From Myxococcales bacterium (GTDB lineage Bacteria; Myxococcota; Polyangia; Fen-1088): DNA of 8,341 bases. Shown piece by piece: positions 1-5,007 of this stretch; the first letter of the stretch is position 1; every line of letters starts with the position of its first letter. The stretch covers positions 1-8,341 of the forward strand of contig PMLH01000328.1 in the NCBI GenBank assembly GCA_003159055.1, written 5' to 3'. Position numbers and translations under genes: made by a program. A model generated the notes under the pieces. It saw nothing but the letters and a program-made list of their open reading frames with translations. It was not told the origin of the DNA and did not search any database.

Positions 1-924
1 CTCGTCACCGGCGGCGCCGGTTTTCTTGGCTCGCACCTTTGCGAGCGGCTGATTGCCGAAGGGCACGAGGTGGTCTGCCTCGACAACTTCTTCACCGGCC
101 GGCGCGCGAACGTCGAGCACTTGCTCGCCCACCCGCGCTTCGAGCTGTTTCGGCACGACGTCGAACAGCCACTTACCATGGAGGTCGACCAGATCTTCCA
201 CCTGGCTTGCCCTGCGTCGCCGGTGCATTACCAGCGCAACCCGGTGCGCACCATCCGGACCGCGCTGCAGGGCACGCTGAACCTGCTCGAGGTCGCACGC
301 GAGGCGGGTGCGCGCATCATGATCGCGTCCACCTCGGAGGTATATGGCGATCCGGCCGAGCACCCGCAACGCGAAAGCTACTGGGGCCACGTGAACCCGA
401 TCGGGCCACGCGCCTGCTACGACGAGGGCAAGCGCTGCGCGGAGGCGCTGGCGGTCAGCTACGCGCGCCAGTACGAGGTCGACGTGCGCATCGCGCGCAT
501 CTTCAACACCTATGGGCCGCGCATGCACGAGAACGATGGGCGCGTGGTTTCGAACTTCATCGTGCAGGCGCTGGCGGGTCAGCCGCTCACGGTGTTTGGC
601 GACGGCAAGCAGACGCGCTCGTTCTGCTACGTCTCGGACCTGGTCGAAGGTTTCCTGCGCTTGATGGCCAGTCCGCATGGCTGCGACCCGGTCAACCTCG
701 GCAACCCGCGCGAGACCTCGATGCTCGAGCTGGCGACAATGGTATGCGACCTGGTCGGCTCGCGCGCGGGTGTGGTGCACGCGCCCCTGCCCAAGGACGA
801 TCCGGTTCGTCGCAACCCGAACATCACGCGGGCGCAAGAGCTGCTCGGCGGCTGGACGCCGAAGGTGCCGCTGGAGCAAGGCCTGAAGGCGACGGTCGAC
901 TACTTCCGCGGCCGGGTTGGCTGA
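1..924 (+). CDS. uxs: UDP-glucuronate decarboxylase (UDP-xylose synthase), 5' end cut by window edge
   Basis: A short-chain (extended SDR) enzyme expected to convert UDP-glucuronate to UDP-xylose and CO2 with bound NAD+, in the cytoplasm. The frame is open from base 1 to TGA 922-924 (307 residues seen). The Rossmann glycine motif [10 protein letters not shown] starts at visible residue 3, so only a handful of N-terminal residues are lost. DNFFTGR follows the second strand, as in UXS proteins. Catalytic residues are visible: Ser112 and Glu113 in STSEVYGDP, and the YxxxK pair Tyr140/Lys144 in [35 protein letters not shown] and DGRVVSNFI are close to the human and bacterial UXS sequences I know, which separates it from dTDP-glucose dehydratases and UDP-glucose epimerases. 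It ends 13 bases before the stop codon of the converging small gene. UDP-xylose is a precursor for surface glycans, consistent with the polysaccharide genes to the right. Confidence 0.93.
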   Translation, partial: LVTGGAGFLGSHLCERLIAEGHEVVCLDNFFTGRRANVEHLLAHPRFELFRHDVEQPLTMEVDQIFHLACPASPVHYQRNPVRTIRTALQGTLNLLEVAREAGARIMIASTSEVYGDPAEHPQRESYWGHVNPIGPRACYDEGKRCAEALAVSYARQYEVDVRIARIFNTYGPRMHENDGRVVSNFIVQALAGQPLTVFGDGKQTRSFCYVSDLVEGFLRLMASPHGCDPVNLGNPRETSMLELATMVCDLVGSRAGVVHAPLPKDDPVRRNPNITRAQELLGGWTPKVPLEQGLKATVDYFRGRVG

Positions 925-937
925 ACGCGCGGACCCC

Positions 938-1216
938 TCACCCTTTCCCCGGCTCATGGCGGGGCAAGGGGACCTGAAGCCGCGGCGTCGCCGCCCCGCG
1001 CGCCCTCTCGATCGCCTCGCGTTCCCAGCGCTCGGTCATCCGGTTTGCGTCCTCGATGGACGCATGCTTGTAGACGCCCGGCGGAAAGGACGGAGGGCTC
1101 AGCCGACGGCTACGCTCCCAGACCGCCACGATGGTTGGGAGCAACCTCGGGTCTGCGGGATCGAGCCACAGGCCGTCGTCGTATTCGGGCAGGCCGCGGA
1201 GCTTGCGTATCGGCAT
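938..1216 (-). CDS. Small protein of unknown function, partner of the adjacent nucleotidyltransferase
   Basis: A 92-residue soluble, charged protein with no signal peptide or membrane segment. I do not recognise a named family. Its central part (GVYKHASIEDANRMTERWE) looks like the amphipathic helix seen in small uncharacterised proteins beside nucleotidyltransferases, but this is an impression, not a search result. The ATG is at 1214-1216, only 2 nt after the nucleotidyltransferase stop, with a Shine-Dalgarno GGGAG 8 nt upstream (plus-strand 1225-1229), so the two are probably co-transcribed and translationally coupled. The last ten codons run through an inverted repeat at 941-970, so the proline/glycine-rich C-terminal tail may be recent or unimportant. 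If the pair is a toxin-antitoxin module this would be the second component, yet it is unlike AbiEi, the usual winged-helix partner of AbiEii toxins. It is real as a gene with fair confidence; its role is open. Confidence 0.68.
   Translation of the reverse strand: MPIRKLRGLPEYDDGLWLDPADPRLLPTIVAVWERSRRLSPPSFPPGVYKHASIEDANRMTERWEREAIERARGAATPRLQVPLPRHEPGKG
941..970. terminator. Inverted repeat at the convergent 3' ends of the decarboxylase and the small gene
   Basis: The arms CCCTTTCCCCG (941-951) and CGGGGCAAGGG (960-970) pair over 11 positions with one mismatch around an 8-nt loop. The hairpin starts 17 nt after the decarboxylase stop and lies inside the last codons of the converging small gene. 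There is no T-tract on either side, so it is either a Rho-assisted or bidirectional 3'-end stabiliser, or a copy of a dispersed palindromic extragenic repeat. Its pyrimidine-then-purine style resembles such repeats in other high-GC bacteria. Confidence 0.45.
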
Positions 1217-1218
1217 CC

Positions 1219-1686
1219 TTACGGCTCCCAGTGAAAGTGCCGCTGGAGGCGTTCCGCGTCCGCGCGGTCCTGCATGCGAACCGTGTCGCGCTTCATGCGG
1301 AAAAGCATCCGGGGCGTGGCCACAGACACTGCGATGCCCTCGACGTCGCGAATCTCGGTTTCGATGCCGGCGTAGTCGAAGACCTCCCCGAGGCGGCTCA
1401 GGATGTCGATGTGAAAACCGCTGCCGGGAGGCACGTACTGAATCGCCGGGTAGGGTCCCGCCAGATCGTCAACCGATATCTCGTCGATGCTGGGATCGTC
1501 GAAGACGTCATGCAGTGCCTGGCGCAGGCGCATGATGTTTTCGGCTTCCGGGTCGACGAAGATATCAAGATCCTGGGTGGCGCGCGGCAACCCGACCAGG
1601 TTGAGGGCAACGCCGCCGACGATCTTGAAGCGCACGCCGTGCTTGGCAAGCGCGCGTAGCACCGCGAAGGTTATCGCTGCGTCCAC
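1219..1686 (-). CDS. AbiEii-like nucleotidyltransferase (candidate toxin)
   Basis: A 155-residue member of the polymerase-beta-like nucleotidyltransferase superfamily, in the AbiEii/DUF6036-like branch. Visible elements are Gly24-Gly25 in VGGVALNLVG, then R35-x-T37 and the metal-binding pair Asp39/Asp41 in RATQDLDIF, a third carboxylate Asp94 in FHIDIL, and a C-terminal helix with Lys132, Arg138, Asp140 and Asp143, matching the K...R.xD..D pattern of AbiEii-like proteins. All three expected catalytic carboxylates are present, so it should be active. Proteins of this class transfer nucleotides to tRNA or to a partner protein; the substrate here is unknown. It starts with GTG (1684-1686), since an in-frame TAA lies 12 nt upstream. 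It is the first gene of a two-gene unit with the 92-residue protein and has a perfect inverted repeat immediately upstream. An orphan housekeeping-like nucleotidyltransferase cannot be excluded. Confidence 0.85.
   Translation of the reverse strand: MDAAITFAVLRALAKHGVRFKIVGGVALNLVGLPRATQDLDIFVDPEAENIMRLRQALHDVFDDPSIDEISVDDLAGPYPAIQYVPPGSGFHIDILSRLGEVFDYAGIETEIRDVEGIAVSVATPRMLFRMKRDTVRMQDRADAERLQRHFHWEP
1225..1229 (-). promoter_or_regulatory. Ribosome binding site of the 92-residue protein
   Basis: GGGAG on the minus strand, 8 nt before the ATG at 1216 and inside the last codons of the nucleotidyltransferase. It supports the ATG start and coupled translation of the pair. Confidence 0.6.
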
Positions 1687-1687
1687 A

Positions 1688-1716
1688 CGGTCAGCTTAGC
1701 ACGCATCGGCTGACCG
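1688..1716. promoter_or_regulatory. Perfect 8+8 bp dyad directly upstream of the nucleotidyltransferase start (operator or RNA hairpin)
   Basis: CGGTCAGC (1688-1695) and GCTGACCG (1709-1716) are perfect inverted copies separated by 13 nt. The arm-to-arm spacing is 21 bp, two helical turns, as expected for a dimeric DNA-binding protein. The dyad ends 1 nt before the GTG start codon on the minus strand, so in mRNA the same sequence would fold into an 8-bp hairpin covering the ribosome-binding region; no free Shine-Dalgarno is visible. Either reading suggests feedback control of the two-gene unit. Function is inferred from position and symmetry only. Confidence 0.5.
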
Positions 1717-1778
1717 AAACTCGTCCCGACCTGGCCATAGGCCGCTTCAAGCGAATCACGGCGAGGCTGTGCGCGCGC

Positions 1779-1805
1779 TTGCCAAACGGTGCGGTTCGCT
1801 ATGAC
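1779..1805 (+). promoter_or_regulatory. Possible sigma70 promoter for the lipoprotein gene
   Basis: TTGCCA (1779-1784) matches 5 of 6 bases of the -35 consensus and TATGAC (1800-1805) 4 of 6 of the -10 consensus. The 15-nt spacer is shorter than optimal. It would give a leader of about 35-40 nt before the ATG at 1850. It is a weak call made from consensus matching alone. Confidence 0.3.
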
Positions 1806-1849
1806 TGCGGTCACTCGACTTGGCGCGGGTGGCCGCATACCATTGTTCC

Positions 1850-2743
1850 ATGCGAAGCAGGATTTGGCTTGCCGGCGCGCTTTTCTCGGCCGCGTTCGGC
1901 GCTTGCGGTGGCGACAAGGGACGAGTCCCCGACGTCGATGCCGCAGCCACCGGCAGCGATGCCGCCACGAATCCCGACGTCGATGTTGCCGCCACCGTCT
2001 CTGCCGTCGATTCGGGAGCTGGTGCCGACCAAACCGCCGTCGAGCCGAACATCTTCAGCAGCAGCGCCTGCAAGTCGGACACGGCTGCAAAGAAGGGGCT
2101 GGCGCGCATCCGCAGCTTGAAGGTCATCGACAACCAGGCCGGCCTCGATGGGCTGCGCTGCGTGGCTTGGGAGCGCGTGAGCACGAGCGAGCTCAAGCTC
2201 GACCTTTTCAACTTCGACGCCGGCTGCGCGGCGACTTGGAACGGCGACGGTGCGGTGGCCGCGGATGGAGCGCTGGCGTTGCATGTGGACAATCCGAGTT
2301 GTCAGCCCGCCCCGTGCGCCATCTGCCTTTTCGACTGGTCGTTCGATCTGCACGTGAACGTCGCGGCTGACCAGGCGGTGGCGGTCGATCTGACGATCAG
2401 CTCTTGCGCTGGACAGCAGCCGGCGTCGCAGCGCTCGGCCGTCATCGGCCCGGAAGCGAAAGGGCTCCGCTGCACGCTCGCAAGCTATGGTGGCCTCAAC
2501 TGGCAAGCCAATGCCGCCGGGACCTGTGGCAAGGCCGGCATGCCGTGCATGGGCTCGCTGCTCTGCGGGACCGGCAGCTTCACGTCGACGGGAACGTGCG
2601 CCGACGGCCTGGTGTGCGACAGCAGCGCGGCGGTCAACGAGCCGGTTTGCTTCGTGCCCTGCACCACCGTCACCGACTGCCCGCGGACTGACGTCTACAC
2701 CTGCCAGGCGGGGCTGTGCCGACCGGCGGGCTTGGGCTCCTAG
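1850..2743 (+). CDS. Secreted cysteine-rich lipoprotein of unknown function
   Basis: A 297-residue protein with a lipoprotein signal peptide: basic MRSR, a hydrophobic core, then FGAC with the lipidated Cys at position 19. Gly-Gly-Asp follows the Cys; Asp at +3 is not the classical +2 inner-membrane retention signal, so outer membrane sorting is likely. Residues 25-65 are a low-complexity Asp/Ala/Thr/Val linker. The middle (about 70-215) carries scattered Cys residues and alternating beta-like stretches. The tail (226-290) has ten Cys in 65 residues, including CTTVTDCP and CQAGLC, in the small disulfide-rich style common in myxobacterial surface proteins. Excluding the lipid Cys there are 18, an even number compatible with disulfides. 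A TTG 30 nt upstream (1820) is in frame, but ATG 1850 puts the signal peptide at the N-terminus. No clear Shine-Dalgarno is visible. I recognise no catalytic motif; ligand or adhesion roles would be guesses. Confidence 0.85.
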   Translation: MRSRIWLAGALFSAAFGACGGDKGRVPDVDAAATGSDAATNPDVDVAATVSAVDSGAGADQTAVEPNIFSSSACKSDTAAKKGLARIRSLKVIDNQAGLDGLRCVAWERVSTSELKLDLFNFDAGCAATWNGDGAVAADGALALHVDNPSCQPAPCAICLFDWSFDLHVNVAADQAVAVDLTISSCAGQQPASQRSAVIGPEAKGLRCTLASYGGLNWQANAAGTCGKAGMPCMGSLLCGTGSFTSTGTCADGLVCDSSAAVNEPVCFVPCTTVTDCPRTDVYTCQAGLCRPAGLGS

Positions 2744-2808
2744 CGAAAAAGCGCCCTTGGGTGCAATCGAACCCCGCGCCGCGATTCTGCTCCGATCCTG
2801 CTCCGGAC

Positions 2809-2836
2809 TTGATCTATGCGCGTTATCTACTATACT
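2809..2836 (+). promoter_or_regulatory. Sigma70-type promoter inside the intergenic region
   Basis: TTGATC (2809-2814; the key TTGA is intact) is followed after 16 nt by TATACT (2831-2836; 5 of 6 matches to TATAAT). It stands out in GC-rich surroundings. Predicted transcription begins near 2842-2844. No coding gene follows on this strand before the terminator at 2922-2971, which points to a non-coding transcript. Confidence 0.55.
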
Positions 2837-2842
2837 GGATCG

Positions 2843-2971
2843 CGGTATCGGATGTGATGTAGCAGTCTAGTCAAGCCTCCAACGCCGGCCGTGGTGGCAT
2901 CAGCAAAGGGTTCTGTCCGTGGCGCCGGGCTGTCTTTGAACGCACCAGTCGGGACGGCCCGGCGCTTTTTT
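2843..2971 (+). ncRNA. Candidate small RNA of about 130 nt, family unknown
   Basis: The stretch is framed by a sigma70-like promoter ending at 2836 and a strong intrinsic terminator whose T-tract ends at 2971. Early ATGs are followed directly by stops (ATG TGA, ATG TAG near 2852-2862), so it is unlikely to encode a peptide. A short pairing of TGATGT near 2856 with GCATCA near 2897 could form a 5' stem. I compared it from memory with 4.5S RNA and the cyclic-di-GMP riboswitch and found no match, and it is too short for 6S or tmRNA. A riboswitch is disfavoured because no gene follows on this strand. Start and 3' end are predictions. Confidence 0.45.
2922..2971 (+). terminator. Strong intrinsic terminator
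   Basis: GCGCCGGGC (2922-2930) pairs perfectly with GCCCGGCGC (2957-2965). The stem extends inward by about five more pairs including G-T wobbles, leaving a loop near 16 nt. Six T residues (2966-2971) follow at once. This is a textbook Rho-independent terminator for plus-strand transcription. It could end the candidate small RNA and also any read-through from the lipoprotein gene 180 nt upstream. GGCGC/GCGCC flanking the T-tract forms a competing 5-bp hairpin, probably too late to matter. Confidence 0.8.
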
Positions 2972-2995
2972 GCGCCCATTCTCGCCGGTCCGAAA

Positions 2996-3024
2996 GCCGC
3001 CATCGGCACTCCCTGTGTGGCGGC
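2996..3024 (-). terminator. Possible terminator hairpin for the leftward polysaccharide operon
   Basis: GCCGCCA (2996-3002) and TGGCGGC (3018-3024) form a perfect 7-bp stem with a 15-nt loop. Read on the minus strand it is followed by TTTC, a poor but present T-tract. It lies about 160 nt past the ElyC stop. The weak T-tract makes this a low-confidence call. Confidence 0.3.
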
Positions 3025-3071
3025 CTCTGTAGCCAAGCGCAGCCCCAAACGCTCGTGGGGACACGCCCTGG

Positions 3072-3136
3072 AACCTTTCCTTTAGACGGTGCAAAACCTT
3101 TCTTTTGGACGGTATATAACCTTTCTTTTAGACGGT
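3072..3136. repeat. Three tandem direct repeats, 19-bp core at 23-bp period
   Basis: Cores at 3072-3090, 3095-3113 and 3118-3136 follow the pattern AACCTTTCYTTTRGACGGT; 17 of 19 positions are identical in all three. Four-base spacers (GCAA, ATAT) differ between copies, so the core rather than the whole unit is conserved. Each core is about 60% A+T in a GC-rich region and has a pyrimidine tract on the plus strand. The array starts 47 bp past the ElyC stop on the operon's 3' side. It could be a cluster of protein-binding sites, an RNA-level element in the ElyC 3' untranslated region, or a small minisatellite. No fourth copy is visible on either side. Confidence 0.85.
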
Positions 3137-3183
3137 ACCGAGCAGTCCACCGTAAAGCCGCTGCGCACGTCGGGGTTAGGGAG

Positions 3184-3942
3184 CTACCACCGGCGAAACC
3201 AATAGAACAGGTGGCCGTAGATCTCACGCAGCGCGAGCTCGGTGTTTGCCAATCCGTGGGCGGATGGTAGGAAATCGAGGATGGTCAAGGGGCTTTGCGG
3301 ATCGAATCGGTAGTCGACGGGGAAGGGGACGATATCGACGCCGGCTTTGCGGAACAGGCGCGCGGCGCGGGGCATGTGCCAGGCTGTGGTGACGAGGATG
3401 ATCTTCGACCACCCTCGCTCGCGAATCATGGCCGCGACAGCATGCGCTTCGTCGTCGGTATGACCGACCTCGCCGGTGACCAGGATCTTGTCCGCCGGCA
3501 CGCCACGAGCCACGGCGATGCGCCTTAGGGCAGCGCCCTCGACTTCGGACTGGTTCTCCCACGGAATGCGCCCGCCGGTGAAGATCAGGTAGCTCGCCTT
3601 CTTGAGTTGCCAAAGCTCGATGCCAGCTTCCAGGCGCTCGTTGGCGTCACCTAGATTGGGCAGGCAGCCTTGGCAGCCGTGCGCGGCTGGCGGACCGAGG
3701 ATCCCGCTGAGCGGAACGATGGCGTCGGCCTTTTCCACTTGGTCGAGTGGCACCTGGGGATAGCCCGATTCCAGGGCTCCCGTCAGGCGATCGCCGACGT
3801 AGGGAAGGCTTGCAACGTACAGCACGGCCAGCGCCACGATCACGGGCCAGCGCTTCTTGCGAATCAGCGCGATCGCCAGAAGAATCGCGACCCATCCGAG
3901 CGGCAACACGAAGATGGGCAGGAGTTTGTGGAGAAAGAGCAT
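3184..3942 (-). CDS. elyC: ElyC/YdcF-like DUF218 envelope protein
   Basis: A 252-residue inner membrane protein resembling Escherichia coli ElyC, which is about 259 residues and is implicated in envelope biogenesis and undecaprenyl-phosphate lipid-carrier metabolism. Two hydrophobic segments (about 8-27 and 33-49) precede a DUF218 domain (about 70-230). Family features are visible: DAIVPLSG in place of the usual VVLGGG, R103 and E105 in NERLEAGIEL, LIFTGG, Glu134 in SEVEG, Glu165 in TDDEA, and TTAWHMPRA with His189. The N-terminus MLFLHKLLPIFVLPLG lines up with ElyC from ATG 3940-3942; a GTG one codon upstream (3943-3945) is an alternative. A CxxC (C90, C93) lies in the loop after the first domain strand. 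It is last in the leftward operon, 59 nt after the oxidoreductase, so a role in glycan or lipid-carrier handling fits. The exact biochemical activity of the family is not firmly known to me. Confidence 0.82.
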   Translation of the reverse strand: MLFLHKLLPIFVLPLGWVAILLAIALIRKKRWPVIVALAVLYVASLPYVGDRLTGALESGYPQVPLDQVEKADAIVPLSGILGPPAAHGCQGCLPNLGDANERLEAGIELWQLKKASYLIFTGGRIPWENQSEVEGAALRRIAVARGVPADKILVTGEVGHTDDEAHAVAAMIRERGWSKIILVTTAWHMPRAARLFRKAGVDIVPFPVDYRFDPQSPLTILDFLPSAHGLANTELALREIYGHLFYWFRRW

Positions 3943-4001
3943 CACGGCTCGAAGCGCGCCAGATCAAGACCTCGTGGCTTGGGATCTGGCATGCGAAACG
4001 T

Positions 4002-5006
4002 TTACAGGCTCACCGGGGCGCCGTCGTTTTCCAAGGATTTTTGCGCGGCCTCCAAAACGCGCACCACGCGCAGCGCAGAATGGCCGTCGGTGATCGGGCG
4101 CTTGCCTTGGGTGATGCAGTCGAGGAAATGGCGCGTTTCGCGTTCCAGCGGCTCGACCATCGGGATTTGCGGGATGTGGATGTCGCCGTTGCGGATGGAC
4201 AAGAACTGCGCGTATTCGGTGAAGCTTGGGGGCCTATCCACGCCCTTGTCGTAGATGCGGATCTTTTCGACCGGATGGACGTCGTCGAACTCGACCATCT
4301 TTTGCGAGCCGACGATGGTCAGGCGGCGTTCCTTGCGCGGGTCCAGCCACGAAACCTGGATCTGCGCGCTGACCCCGCTGCGGAAGCGCAGATTGACGAA
4401 CACCACGTCTTCGATGCGGCTCTGCAGATAGATTCCGCCGCGCGCGCTGACCGAATCCGGCTCGTCGCCGAGCAGGAACTCGATCATGGAAACGTCGTGG
4501 GGCGCCAGACTCCACAGGGCGTTTTCGTCCTGGCGAACGCGGCCCAGGTTCACGCGCACCGCATAGATGTAGAAGACCCGGCCCAGCTCGCCGCCATCGA
4601 TCATCGATTTCAGTTTCTCGACGGCGGGATGGAACAGCATCAGGTGCCCGACCATCAGGATCTTCTTGTGGGTTTCTGCTGCGGAGACTACGGCGTGCGC
4701 GTCGGCAGCATCGAGCGCGATCGGCTTTTCCACCAGCACGTGCTTGTTCGCGTTAAGAACCATGCGTGCTTGTTCCGCGTGGTCTTTGGCTGGGGTGGCC
4801 AGCACCACTGCATCGACGTCGGCGGCCGACAGGGCCGCGCCCAGGTCCTGGCCGAGGCGCGCTTTCGGCGCAATGCCAGCGGCTCGCGCGCGCGCCGCTT
4901 CGCTGGTATCGCACACGAGCACCAGCTCGGCATCCTTGGCGCGACTCATGGCGCGCACGTGATTGATGCCCCAGGCACCGGCTCCGACGACAGCAACACG
5001 AACCAT
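4002..5006 (-). CDS. Gfo/Idh/MocA family NAD(P)-dependent sugar oxidoreductase
   Basis: A 334-residue cytoplasmic dehydrogenase. The N-terminal Rossmann domain (about 1-120) has VAVVGAGAWG with Gly8/Gly10/Gly13 and an acidic D33 after the second strand, suggesting NAD+ preference. The EKP motif is at 93-95 with the catalytic-type Lys94. The C-terminal alpha/beta domain carries LAPHD with His170/Asp171, the usual active-site position. ATG 5004-5006 is preferred over an upstream in-frame start at 5036 because a Shine-Dalgarno AAGGGAG lies 5 nt before it and the dinucleotide motif then starts at residue 4. Only 1 nt separates it from the aminotransferase stop, so the two are coupled. By context it would oxidise C3 of a UDP-GlcNAc-uronate, the WbpB/WlbA step, giving the 3-keto substrate for the aminotransferase. 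Its sequence is not especially close to WbpB as I recall it, so another sugar substrate is possible. Confidence 0.88.
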   Translation of the reverse strand: MVRVAVVGAGAWGINHVRAMSRAKDAELVLVCDTSEAARARAAGIAPKARLGQDLGAALSAADVDAVVLATPAKDHAEQARMVLNANKHVLVEKPIALDAADAHAVVSAAETHKKILMVGHLMLFHPAVEKLKSMIDGGELGRVFYIYAVRVNLGRVRQDENALWSLAPHDVSMIEFLLGDEPDSVSARGGIYLQSRIEDVVFVNLRFRSGVSAQIQVSWLDPRKERRLTIVGSQKMVEFDDVHPVEKIRIYDKGVDRPPSFTEYAQFLSIRNGDIHIPQIPMVEPLERETRHFLDCITQGKRPITDGHSALRVVRVLEAAQKSLENDGAPVSL

Positions 5007-5007
5007 G

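Larger units (their letters stand above)
2744..3183. other. 440-bp convergent intergenic region with promoter, likely small RNA, hairpins and tandem repeats
   Basis: No convincing protein gene lies here; the short open frames have no Shine-Dalgarno and run through the terminator hairpin. In order it holds a sigma70-like promoter (2809-2836), a likely RNA gene (about 2843-2971) with its own terminator, a 7-bp hairpin (2996-3024), a weaker CCCCA/TGGGG inverted repeat (about 3044-3060) and three 23-bp-period repeats (3072-3136). The last 47 bases before the ElyC stop hold nothing I can name beyond an ACGGT/ACCGT inverted pair (3132-3153). Because both flanking genes end here, the promoter cannot serve either of them. 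Confidence 0.7.

Noticed and set aside
39..977. A 312-codon frame overlapping the UDP-xylose synthase in another frame.
   Set aside because: The translation is dominated by Arg, Ala and Gly and has no family motif, while frame 1 carries every UXS landmark.
938..1716. Classical AbiEi/AbiEii system.
   Set aside because: The partner is 92 residues, downstream, and lacks the winged-helix antitoxin length and pattern; only the nucleotidyltransferase is AbiEii-like.
1687..2743. Mobile element boundaries around the nucleotidyltransferase pair.
   Set aside because: No transposase, integrase, target duplication or matching terminal inverted repeats could be seen; the dyad at 1688-1716 has no partner beyond 938.
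2843..2971. Known structured RNA (4.5S RNA or cyclic-di-GMP riboswitch).
   Set aside because: The conserved GGTCAGGTCCGGAAGG-type core of 4.5S RNA and the AGGGCAAACC-type core of the riboswitch are both absent, and no downstream gene exists on this strand.
2891..3085. Small 64-codon plus-strand frame starting at a GTG in the intergenic region.
   Set aside because: No Shine-Dalgarno, and it runs straight through the strong terminator hairpin and T-tract.
3072..3136. CRISPR array.
   Set aside because: Cores are 19 bp with only 4-bp spacers, far too short for CRISPR spacers, and no cas gene is present.
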